NCBI RefSeq assembly: GCF_013299165.1
Contig: NZ_JAAFKD010000007.1
Location: forward strand, 184,574 to 248,573
Direction: 5' to 3'
Length of the DNA: 64,000 nucleotides
DNA from: Microcoleus sp. bin38.metabat.b11b12b14.051
Lineage (GTDB): Bacteria > Cyanobacteriota > Cyanobacteriia > Cyanobacteriales > Microcoleaceae
Part shown: positions 15,638-23,561 of the stretch, piece after piece
How the letters are laid out: every line of letters begins with the position of its first letter
Position numbering within the stretch: position 1 is the stretch's first letter
Made by a program: the position numbers and the translations under genes
The notes under the pieces: generated by a model
Database searches by the model: none
What the model was told of the DNA's origin: nothing
Seen by the model: only the letters and a program-made list of their open reading frames with translations

Positions 15638-16552
15638 CTAAGATTTTTGCGCTCCGAAAGTCGCCGTGGCTACGCCAAACAGGAGGACTCCGGCACCTCC
15701 AAGTACGGCTGGAGCGGGCATTTCCCCAAACAAAAAATAACCTAAACAACTCGCCGCCACGGGTTCAAATAAAATGGCAAGAGTTACCAGAGTTGGGGAA
15801 ATCTGCACTACAGCCCAGTTTAAAATGGTGTGTCCGACTAATTGAGGCAAGGCGGCGGTTAACAAAATATACAGATATACAATGTTGGGATAACCTGTAT
15901 AACTGGTGCCGAAGATGAGGGGGAGAGGTAGGAGGACGATCGCAGCAATAGTATAGGCGATCGCGATATAACCGCCAATTCCCAATCCCCGCCGTTGAGC
16001 TTCCCGGCCCAGTAACAGATATAAGCTGACAGCCCAGGAACCAGCCAGAGCCAGAAAATCGCCCAGCAGTTGACTATTTCCGGCATTCGCTGCGCCCGCA
16101 CTCCCGAGGGCGATCGTCATTCCGCCAGCAAGAGCTATAGTAATGCCAGCGATCGACAGTTTGCTGATTTTTTCACCAAACCAGAAGCGGGATAAGAGGG
16201 CTACCCAAACCGGATTTGTGGTGACGAGGGCTGTGGAAGCTGCGATCGAAGTATAAGACAGCGAAGTAATCCAGAGAGCAAAGTGGAGGGCGAGACACAA
16301 ACCCGCAGCAGCAGCATAGCGCCGAGCTCCGGGTTGTAGGGCTTTCCACTGAATTTTCGGCCAAGCCGGAAGCAGAATTAAAGCAGATAAACTCAAGCGA
16401 GAGGCGGCGAGCACCAGACTGAAACCGAAGCCGCCCGCACCTGCTTTCAGGTTGGCCAGCCGGATTAAGATTGAGGCGGTTGAGACGGCTAACACGCCGA
16501 TAATTAAGACGAGGGCGATCGACCAATTCGGCGGTTTTTTCGGAACATTCAT
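15638..16552 (-). CDS. EamA/DMT-family transporter
   Basis: 304 residues with ten predicted membrane helices in two EamA halves: about 12-140, ending WFGEKISKLSIAGITIALAGG, and about 158-300, ending LFGEMPAPAVLGGAGVLLFG. The paired FGE...G.llFG patterns at the end of each half are typical. Family members export or import metabolites such as amino acids. The substrate cannot be deduced. It is a stand-alone gene. Confidence 0.92.
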   Translation of the reverse strand: MNVPKKPPNWSIALVLIIGVLAVSTASILIRLANLKAGAGGFGFSLVLAASRLSLSALILLPAWPKIQWKALQPGARRYAAAAGLCLALHFALWITSLSYTSIAASTALVTTNPVWVALLSRFWFGEKISKLSIAGITIALAGGMTIALGSAGAANAGNSQLLGDFLALAGSWAVSLYLLLGREAQRRGLGIGGYIAIAYTIAAIVLLPLPLIFGTSYTGYPNIVYLYILLTAALPQLVGHTILNWAVVQISPTLVTLAILFEPVAASCLGYFLFGEMPAPAVLGGAGVLLFGVATATFGAQKS

Positions 16553-16561
16553 TTTTTTAGT

Positions 16562-16706
16562 GATTAGTCATTAGTCCTGCCGTCATTAGTCCTGCCGTCA
16601 TTAGTCCTGCCGTCATTAGTCCTGCCGTCATTAGTCCTGCCGTCATTAGTCCTGCCGTCATTAGTCCTGCCGTCATTTGTCATTAGTCCTGCCGTCATTT
16701 GTCATT
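16562..16706. repeat. 15-bp tandem repeat (GTCATTAGTCCTGCC)
   Basis: About seven to eight copies of CCTGCCGTCATTAGT stand immediately upstream of the EamA gene, so the array lies in its probable promoter region. The last copies are slightly altered (GTCATTTGTCATTAG). Confidence 0.9.
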
Positions 16707-17035
16707 AATGCTCTACCCGCGATCGAACGTTATTGGTAATTGGTTATTGCTCATCTTGCCCGAAGAGGGGAGCCGAAGGGAGGTCATTGGTAATTATCAA
16801 AAATACATACAATCTTTGTACAACTCATAATTTTCGTTCTTCCCTTCTCTTCTCCTCTCTTCCTTCGTGCCCTTCGCGTCTTCGCGGTTCGTAAAAAAAA
16901 ACCTAACCACCAATCATTAAAACTTTCCATATTCAACAAAACTATCAATGTAGAGCGCGCCCCAAAATACTTGGTATCTGTTATAGTTCCAATACAGCAG
17001 CAAACGAAGTCCCGACTTACAAATTATAACTATCT
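16707..17035. other. Intergenic, no gene seen
   Basis: About 330 bases with short interspersed segments (CCGAAGAGGGGAGCCGAAGGGA) and pyrimidine-rich CTTCTCTTCTCCTCTCTTCC. The promoter of the downstream SDR gene presumably lies here. Confidence 0.5.
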
Positions 17036-17839
17036 ATGGCTCCTACAGTTTTGATTACAGGCGCTTCTCAAGGAAGCGGCAAAGCAACGGCACTGTTATT
17101 TGCCAGTAAAGGTTACGACGTGGTGATGGTGGCTCGCGAGCCGGAGAGATTGGGAGCAGCAGCAGCTCAGGTGCAGCGTGAAGGCACTTCTGCTATCGCG
17201 ATTGCGGGGGATGTGGGCGACGTTGAACAAGTGCGGGCGATCGTCCAAAAAGCCCTGGATACCTGCGGGAACATCGATGTTTTGGTGAATAATGCAGGGA
17301 TTTGTCTCGCGGGGGCGATCGAGCAAACCACCTCCGAAGACTTCCACCAATTAATGAATACCAATTTTTGGGGCTGCGTTAACACAATTCAAGAAATTTT
17401 GCCACATTTTCTCGAACGCAAAACGGGTACGATCGTCAATGTTGGCTCCATTGGTGGCAAAATGCCCTTACCTCAAATGACTGCCTATTGCGCCAGCAAA
17501 TATGCAGTAACAGGTTTAACAGAAACTTTGCGATTGGAATTGGCGCCCCGAGGCATTCACGTTTGCGCCGTACATCCGGGTTTGATTAACAGCGATTTTC
17601 TCGAAAGAGCTCAATTTCGCGATCGAGACGATGCCGCAGTCGAATTGCGCCGCCAACAAATGACCGAAATGCTGCAATCTCCTGGAGCAAGCCAGCCGGA
17701 AGATGTTGCTAAAGCAGTCTGGGATGCTGTGAAGAATCAGCGTGCAGAAGTTACCGTCGGGCCTGCCTTTTTGGCGTCGGAAGCCTATCGCTTATTCCCC
17801 GGTTTGATGCAGTGGGCAATGGAAAAAGGCAAGTTATAA
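17036..17839 (+). CDS. Short-chain dehydrogenase/reductase
   Basis: 267 residues, classical SDR length. Cofactor motif TGASQGSGKA (8-17), structural NNAG (about 90-93), catalytic Ser in NVGSIGGK and YxxxK in AYCASKYA. The proton relay is complete, so it should be an active NAD(P)-dependent oxidoreductase. The substrate is unknown. The last 73 bases including the stop are repeated directly downstream. Confidence 0.93.
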   Translation: MAPTVLITGASQGSGKATALLFASKGYDVVMVAREPERLGAAAAQVQREGTSAIAIAGDVGDVEQVRAIVQKALDTCGNIDVLVNNAGICLAGAIEQTTSEDFHQLMNTNFWGCVNTIQEILPHFLERKTGTIVNVGSIGGKMPLPQMTAYCASKYAVTGLTETLRLELAPRGIHVCAVHPGLINSDFLERAQFRDRDDAAVELRRQQMTEMLQSPGASQPEDVAKAVWDAVKNQRAEVTVGPAFLASEAYRLFPGLMQWAMEKGKL

Positions 17840-17923
17840 TCCTACCTAATCGGAAGCCGATCGCTTATTCCCCGGTTTGATGCAGTGGGCAATGGAAAAA
17901 GGCAAGTTATAATCCTACCTAAT
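17778..17923. repeat. 73-bp tandem duplication of the SDR gene 3' end
   Basis: 17778-17850 (CGGAAGCCTATCGCTTATTC...) and 17851-17923 are near-identical direct copies including the stop codon. Only the first copy is read, so this is a local duplication of a gene end. Confidence 0.95.
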
Positions 17924-18097
17924 TTGTAACGCGGAATAGGGAGTGGGGAATTAGTAAGGCGTGCATTGCGTACACTATGGGCATGAGTCATAGAGGCGGG
18001 TCAACCAAATATATACCACTAAAGAAAGATATTTTTCAAGCAGCTCCGGAGCGAATCATTATTAACTATAATGACAAGCAAACCAGGAAATACCATC

Positions 18098-19105
18098 ATG
18101 CAAATTAAAGCACTAGCAGTCAAAAAACCAGGCGGATTGCTTGAGGAATACAAATTTGATGTCGAATCGCCAAAAGTACACGAATGTCTGATCAAAGTCT
18201 TGAGTTGTGGCATCTGTCACTCTGATTTGCACATGATTGACAACGATTGGGGTCAATCGAAATATCCCCTGGTTCCCGGCCACGAAGTTGTCGGAGAAGT
18301 GGCGGAAATAGGGCCGCAAGTGACTCATTTAAAAGTGGGCGATCGTGTCGGTGTCGGCTGGCAAAGGTCATCTTGTTTGCAGTGCCGCGACTGCTTGCGC
18401 GGTAACGAAAATCTCTGCGATAACATTCAAGCATTAATTGTTACAGGCCCGGGCGGTTTTGCCGACTATTTGATGGTAGATTCCCGCTTTGCTTTTCCTA
18501 TTCCCAAAGGCATCGATTCTAAAGCAGCCGGGCCGCTGTTGTGCGGTGGAATTACTGTTTATGAGGGTTTGCGGAATGCGGGCATGAGTTCCGGGCAAGA
18601 AATTGGCATTCTTGGTATCGGCGGTTTGGGACACATGGCGGTGCAATTTGCCAAAAAGTTAGGCAACCGCGTTACAGTTTTTACTACTTCCCAAGATAAG
18701 GCAGAACTTGCACATAAAATGGGAGCAGACGAAGCTATTGTAGTAGGAAATGGCGAAAGCCCTCAAGCGCCCAGCAGCAAATTAGATATTTTGTTGAGCA
18801 CTGTTCCTGCTGCTTTAGATTGGGTTCCCTACATTGATTGTCTCGATTCTGACGGTGCGCTTGCTTTTGTCGGAGTTCCCAACGCACCTTTGAGCATTCC
18901 GTTATCTTCACTGCTAGCAAAGCGCCGCCGAATTATGGCTTCTCCGATCGGCGGTCGCGCTATGATTAATGAAATGCTGTCGATCGCAGATAAGTTTGGG
19001 ATTGAGCCGATTGTCGAAGTTTTTGCGATCGCACAAGCCAATGAAGCAATGCAGAAAGTCCGCGACAATCAAGTCCGCTATCGTGCAGTTTTGACGGTGA
19101 GTTAG
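18098..19105 (+). CDS. Zinc-dependent alcohol dehydrogenase (CAD-like)
   Basis: 335 residues from ATG at 18098, chosen because it begins MQIKALAVKKPGG, normal for the family, and is preceded by AGGAAA; an upstream ATG at 18071 would add nine residues. Catalytic zinc ligands are CGICHSDLH and GHE (VPGHEVVGEV). Structural zinc Cys are in SCLQCRDCLRGNENLC. The Rossmann motif is GILGIGGLGHMAVQFAKKLG. It belongs to the medium-chain dehydrogenases that interconvert alcohols and aldehydes with NAD(P)H. The physiological substrate is not evident. Confidence 0.93.
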   Translation: MQIKALAVKKPGGLLEEYKFDVESPKVHECLIKVLSCGICHSDLHMIDNDWGQSKYPLVPGHEVVGEVAEIGPQVTHLKVGDRVGVGWQRSSCLQCRDCLRGNENLCDNIQALIVTGPGGFADYLMVDSRFAFPIPKGIDSKAAGPLLCGGITVYEGLRNAGMSSGQEIGILGIGGLGHMAVQFAKKLGNRVTVFTTSQDKAELAHKMGADEAIVVGNGESPQAPSSKLDILLSTVPAALDWVPYIDCLDSDGALAFVGVPNAPLSIPLSSLLAKRRRIMASPIGGRAMINEMLSIADKFGIEPIVEVFAIAQANEAMQKVRDNQVRYRAVLTVS

Positions 19106-19153
19106 ATCGTGGATCATGGGTAAGGTGCGTAATTCGCACCCTACACCTACAAA

Positions 19154-19963
19154 TTAAAGCACAGAACTAGCATTAATCAAACGGCCGGTTAAATCTGCCG
19201 GAGTCACATTCAACACAGTTCCTAACAAAGCATTCGTCAAACCAAATCTAATATTAGTCGCTTCCACGCGGCCGTTGCCATCGGGATCGAGACTTCGTTG
19301 CGAGATTCCACCCTTAGCTAACAAACTCGTTCCCCCCGCTATAGTTCCTGGATCTAGCAGCAGCAGTCTCGGATCGTTCAAGCTATAACTTACCTGTTCA
19401 AAAGTGATATTACTGCTGGTAAAAGCCGTACTAATGCCGATCGAATCGCTAGACTTGTCAAAGTCCACAATTACCGCATCAGGAAGTTCAAATCCCGCAG
19501 ATTTGATGCCCGCTTGATCGACTCTAAAAACAAACACATCGTTCCCCGCACCTCCTTTGTAAATATCCACATCTCTATCGCCAATTAAAGTATCGCTACC
19601 TTCACCCCCAACCAATAAATCAACACCTTGTCCGCCGCGCAGCAAATCATTGCCCGCACCGCCATCGATGAAATCGCTATTTCTATCTCCTGTCAAGAAA
19701 TCGTTCCCAGCTTCTCCCAAAACATCGTCGTCATCTTTGCCGCCGTAAATAGAATCATCGCCGGCACCGCCTAATAGACTGTCTTTACCATCGTTACCAA
19801 AAATCCTTTCTGCATCTGATGCGCCCCTGACGGTATCATTACCGCCCAGCATCCAAACTCCCCCAGGAAAACGAGCAAGTTGTCCAGGTGCGAGTGTAAT
19901 ATTTTCAGCAGTATTGTCTCCTACCAAACGAGAGATGCCTGAATTATCGGGGGTGAGTACCAT
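19154..19963 (-). CDS. RTX-like calcium-binding repeat protein
   Basis: 269 residues. About residues 50-140 carry nonapeptide repeats GGxGxDxxx (LLGGAGDDSIYGG, IDGGAGNDLLRGG, LVGGEGSDTLIGD, KGGAGNDVFVF), the calcium-binding beta-roll of RTX proteins. The C-terminal part (AVIVDFDKSSDSIGIS) resembles the peptidase-M10-type C-terminal region common in cyanobacterial secreted proteins. There is no N-terminal signal peptide, as expected for type I export. The function of the cargo is unknown. Confidence 0.88.
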   Translation of the reverse strand: MVLTPDNSGISRLVGDNTAENITLAPGQLARFPGGVWMLGGNDTVRGASDAERIFGNDGKDSLLGGAGDDSIYGGKDDDDVLGEAGNDFLTGDRNSDFIDGGAGNDLLRGGQGVDLLVGGEGSDTLIGDRDVDIYKGGAGNDVFVFRVDQAGIKSAGFELPDAVIVDFDKSSDSIGISTAFTSSNITFEQVSYSLNDPRLLLLDPGTIAGGTSLLAKGGISQRSLDPDGNGRVEATNIRFGLTNALLGTVLNVTPADLTGRLINASSVL

Positions 19964-20155
19964 GGTTGTAAATTTTGTGGGATGTGATAATGGATATCTG
20001 GGAATATTCTTGGGAATATTCTACAGTTTAGTACGGTGTACCCGAACCAAGTTACTTTTTGTGCAAAGGGCACACCCTGCTAGACAGCTTGCTCCATCTT
20101 GGCACAAGTTCGATCGCCACATCGCAGATTAAAATAAAAGTTAAAAGTAGATCCC

Positions 20156-21136
20156 ATGCCAATTATCTTAGTTGAAGACTTGAGCAAAGTTTATCCGGTA
20201 GCCATTAAGGAACCGGGACTCAAAGGAACATTGCAGCACTTTTTTAAGCGCAATTACCGCAATATCAAAGCAGTTGAGGGCGTTTCTTTCAAGATTGAAC
20301 CCGGGGAAGTGGTGGGATTTCTCGGGGCTAACGGTGCGGGCAAAACTACGACGCTGAAAATGCTGACTGGTTTGATTTATCCGTCTAGTGGTACAGTGAC
20401 AGTGTGCGATCGTATTCCTTTCCGCCGCCAAGCAGATTTTCTGCAAAGAATCACCTTAGTCATGGGGCAGAAACAGCAGCTAATTTGGGATTTACCCGTA
20501 CTCGACTCCCTGCGAATCAATGCCGCTGTCTACGGAATTTCCGATAAAGATTACCGCCAACGAGTCGGAGAATTGACAGAAATGCTGTCACTAGAAGGCA
20601 AGTTAAACCAGGCGGTGCGTAAGTTGTCTTTGGGCGAACGCATGAAAGCTGAATTGATGGCCGCGCTGCTGCATCAACCGGAGGTACTATTTTTAGATGA
20701 ACCGACTTTAGGTTTGGATATCAACGCCCAGTTTAGCGTCAGACAATTTCTGCGGGAATATAACGAGCGATTTCAAGCAACGGTGCTTTTGACAAGTCAC
20801 TACATGGCTGACATTACTGCTTTGTGCAAGCGAGTTTTGTTAATCCATGAAGGGCAATTAGTTTATGATGGCAGTCTGGACGGATTGCTCGACAGATTTG
20901 CACCTTATCGAGAAGTTCAGGTAAAATTAGCGGAACCGATCGCAAAAAATAGCGCTTTTGCTTACGGCGAGGTAGAATCGATTGAAGGTAATTCAGTGCG
21001 ATTTTTGGTAAAAAGAGAGGAGTTGACAGCGAGTGTATCAAAGATTTTAGCTGATTTGGAAGTGATAGATTTGACCGTTACTGACCCGCCAATTGAAGAG
21101 GTTATCGGCCGAGTATTTCGCACAGGAAAAGTGTAA
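20156..21136 (+). CDS. ABC-2 type transporter ATP-binding protein
   Basis: 326 residues. Walker A GANGAGKTTT (about 60-69), signature LSLGERMKAEL, and Walker B VLFLDEPTLGLD followed by the H-loop LLTSHY. The N-terminal VYPVAIKEPGLKGTLQHFF and the long C-terminal region are typical of the cyanobacterial ABC-2 exporters whose permease follows. It works with the next gene as an exporter. The substrate is unknown. Confidence 0.95.
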   Translation: MPIILVEDLSKVYPVAIKEPGLKGTLQHFFKRNYRNIKAVEGVSFKIEPGEVVGFLGANGAGKTTTLKMLTGLIYPSSGTVTVCDRIPFRRQADFLQRITLVMGQKQQLIWDLPVLDSLRINAAVYGISDKDYRQRVGELTEMLSLEGKLNQAVRKLSLGERMKAELMAALLHQPEVLFLDEPTLGLDINAQFSVRQFLREYNERFQATVLLTSHYMADITALCKRVLLIHEGQLVYDGSLDGLLDRFAPYREVQVKLAEPIAKNSAFAYGEVESIEGNSVRFLVKREELTASVSKILADLEVIDLTVTDPPIEEVIGRVFRTGKV

Positions 21137-21316
21137 TTTATGCGAAGGAAAAATAGAGTGCAATTGAATTAAGCACAATAATTATAGGGCGGGCTAACCA
21201 ACAATCTTTCATTCACATTGAGGAAATATACAAACCCGCCCCCACCCATCGATAAAATTCGATCGCGGGCAATTCAACAGACACCATCTAACTCTAAAAT
21301 TACACAATTTATTGAG

Positions 21317-22114
21317 ATGCGCTCTATGAAAAAAATCATCATAATTGCTAAAACTTTGCTCGTCACCTACTACGCTTATATGCTCGAGTATCGGGCGGAG
21401 TTATTTTTGTGGGCGCTGTCGGGAGCTTTACCATTTATCTTGATGGGCGTGTGGATGCAGGCATCACAAACTGGTCAATTCGGGCTGAATTCGCTCGATT
21501 TTGCCCGTTACTTTTTAGCAGCTTTCATTGTACGGCAAACTAATGTAGTTTGGGTGATTTGGGACTTTGAAAAACAAGTAGTGCAAGGCAATTTATCCAA
21601 TAGATTGTTGCAGCCTTTAGATCCAGTATGGCACCACTTCGCGTCTCACGTTTCCGAAAGGTTTGCGAGGCTCCCGTTTGTATTCGGATTGATCCTGCTG
21701 TTTTTTGCACTTTATCCCCAAGCTTTTTGGCTGCCGAGTTTCGGTAGATTTTTGCTATTTTGTTTGGTTATCGTCTTGGCTTTTTGCTTGCGGTTCCTGA
21801 TCCAGTATACCTTTGCGCTGTTTGCTTTTTGGATAGAGCGCGCAACGGCGATCGAACAATTCTGGTTTTTGATTTATCTGTTTTTATCGGGACTTATCGC
21901 ACCGCTACAAGTGTTTCCACCACAGGTGCGCGCAGTGGTTTTATGGACTCCGTTTCCTTATTTAATTCATTTTCCCGCTTCAATTTTGATAGGATTACCT
22001 GTTGATGTTGGCCGCGGTTTGTTGGTGATGCTGGGTTGGGTGGCACTGTTTTTTGTGTGGAATCGCTGGCTGTGGCGGCAGGGTTTGAAGCAGTATTCGG
22101 GCATGGGAGCTTAA
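21317..22114 (+). CDS. ABC-2 type transporter permease
   Basis: 265 residues from ATG at 21317; 21326 (MKKIIIIAKT) is also possible. A longer frame reaches 21218, but its first 33 residues look like untranslated leader. Six membrane segments are expected, e.g. LFLWALSGALPFILMGVWM, PFVFGLILLFFALYP and FWFLIYLFLSGLIAPLQVFP. It is the membrane partner of the ATPase 180 bases upstream, and the two form an exporter. Confidence 0.9.
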   Translation: MRSMKKIIIIAKTLLVTYYAYMLEYRAELFLWALSGALPFILMGVWMQASQTGQFGLNSLDFARYFLAAFIVRQTNVVWVIWDFEKQVVQGNLSNRLLQPLDPVWHHFASHVSERFARLPFVFGLILLFFALYPQAFWLPSFGRFLLFCLVIVLAFCLRFLIQYTFALFAFWIERATAIEQFWFLIYLFLSGLIAPLQVFPPQVRAVVLWTPFPYLIHFPASILIGLPVDVGRGLLVMLGWVALFFVWNRWLWRQGLKQYSGMGA

Positions 22115-22170
22115 ACAGTTGACAGTTGACAGAGGCAAACCACACGTAAAAGTAACAAAATAAAGAAGTT

Positions 22171-22776
22171 TCAAGTGGGCATAATATCGTCTAGTTTTAA
22201 TTGTAAATTTGGAAATAGGTAAGAAGAAATAGTATCTCCCAAGCGATATTGTTGCTGCTGGTACACCCCATTTACTAACTGGTAGATGGTGAAAGTAGGT
22301 TGTTTGGGATTGCCGATAAATTGGAAACCACCCAACCCCCGAAAGTCTACAATCCAATATTCTGGGATATTCAAAAAAGCGTATTCTTCCACTTTCCTTG
22401 CATAATCATCTTGCCAATTAGTGCTGACTACTTCAGCAACAAGCTTAACGGTACTACCTTTACAAATTACTGGTTCTTTTTGCCAAAGCGGTTCAGTACC
22501 AATTTCTGCTTTATCTAAAACAATTACGTCAGGACGCAGTGCTGTTGCTTCAGCATATAGGGGTTTTATTAAACAATTTTTTGGCACTAACCAATTGAAA
22601 TTAGCACGAAATATTTCGACATAAATTCTACCCGCAATACTTCCTGCAACTGCTTCGTGAGGGCCAGTCGGTTCCATGTCTCTGAGTTCTCCGTCAATGA
22701 GTTCATAGCGTGTATTATCCCCATATTGGGTAATAAATTCCTCAAACCTAAGTAGTTTGGATGGGGTGTAGGTCAT
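22171..22776 (-). CDS. Uma2-family (DUF820) putative PD-(D/E)XK nuclease
   Basis: 201 residues from ATG at 22776 (MTYTPSKLLRFEEFI). A 34-residue upstream extension is open but atypical. Motifs are YELIDGELRDMEPTG, ALRPDVIVLD (active-site Asp), LVAEVVS (Glu) and RKVEEYAFLNIPEYWIVD. The fold is restriction-endonuclease-like. Many paralogues occur in cyanobacteria, with no established role. Confidence 0.9.
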   Translation of the reverse strand: MTYTPSKLLRFEEFITQYGDNTRYELIDGELRDMEPTGPHEAVAGSIAGRIYVEIFRANFNWLVPKNCLIKPLYAEATALRPDVIVLDKAEIGTEPLWQKEPVICKGSTVKLVAEVVSTNWQDDYARKVEEYAFLNIPEYWIVDFRGLGGFQFIGNPKQPTFTIYQLVNGVYQQQQYRLGDTISSYLFPNLQLKLDDIMPT

Positions 22777-23037
22777 AGGTTTTGTTTTAACCGGACGTGG
22801 TTTAATTATAAATTTCCTGGGAATAGGCAGTAAAGTTGTATTAAGTTTATTATATAGCAATCTTAAATAATTTTCCATGTGTCAGTGTACTGATGAACTT
22901 TGGGGAAATCAAATTTATGTTATGGTTTTGATAATGATTTAGGATTGCTATATCAACTGTCAACTGCCAACTGCCACCAGACCTCATGCAAAAATGCAAT
23001 CGGAAGCATTCAAAAATTGCATAAAAAATAATATTTT

Positions 23038-23077
23038 GTATCTAGATATACAAAAGTTTATAACAAACTCTTATATT
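23038..23077 (+). promoter_or_regulatory. NtcA-activated promoter of nirB-nirD
   Basis: The palindrome TGTATCTAGATATACA contains GTA (23038-23040), N8, TAC (23049-23051). Exactly 20 nt downstream is TATATT (23072-23077), matching the canonical GTA-N8-TAC / N20-24 / TAN3T layout of NtcA class II promoters. This predicts nitrogen-limitation control of the nitrite reductase genes, with transcription starting near 23084. Confidence 0.88.
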
Positions 23078-23083
23078 AATAAA

Positions 23084-23561
23084 GCCAACGACGGATAAAC
23101 CAGATAAAAGAGATTCTAGTCAGGAACTCAGGTCTAAAGACACTGAGCTTGGTCGCGAGCAAGTCTCGAAGCAAGCTATTCTGACCAGCCTAAGACTTTT
23201 GAGGTCTACGTTATTTGGGTCACGATACCGGAGAATGCGACGCTAGTTTTCCGCTCTATCGCTAGTGGTTAAACAGTCTTAAAGTCACTGAGACAGTGCT
23301 GCTAGCCTCACAAGCCCTCATAACATTGGCGAAGCGAACATTACCCCGCAAGGGAGGCCCAACAAAGGCAACCATTATGCGATCGCGGATTGTGAAGCTT
23401 GAAATGGTAATTGTCCCATTGAAAGTACATTACAAAAGTACACAAGAGTCAAACAATTCCCAAGGCGGTAATGGAAAGATTCACGGTGGTTAAAACCACC
23501 CGCGTTGTTTCCCACGAGCGAGGCTCAAGCCACGCTCGTTTCCCACTTACCGAGATTTTTT
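23084..23561 (+). other. Long, apparently structured 5' leader of nirB
   Basis: About 480 nt separate the predicted start of transcription from the nirB ATG, with no supported ORF. Complementary segments include CTAGTCAG/CTGACCAG (about 23115/23183), TAAGACT/AGTCTTA (about 23191/23275), CACTGAGACAGTG (about 23286), GGTGGTTAAAACCACC (about 23485) and ACGAGCG/CGCTCGT (about 23514/23533). I do not recognise a known riboswitch class. Confidence 0.5.

Noticed and set aside
23430..23455. Second NtcA-like site (GTACATTACAAAAGTAC) before nirB
   Set aside because: The spacing between GTA and TAC is 11, not 8, and no -10 box follows at the right distance.
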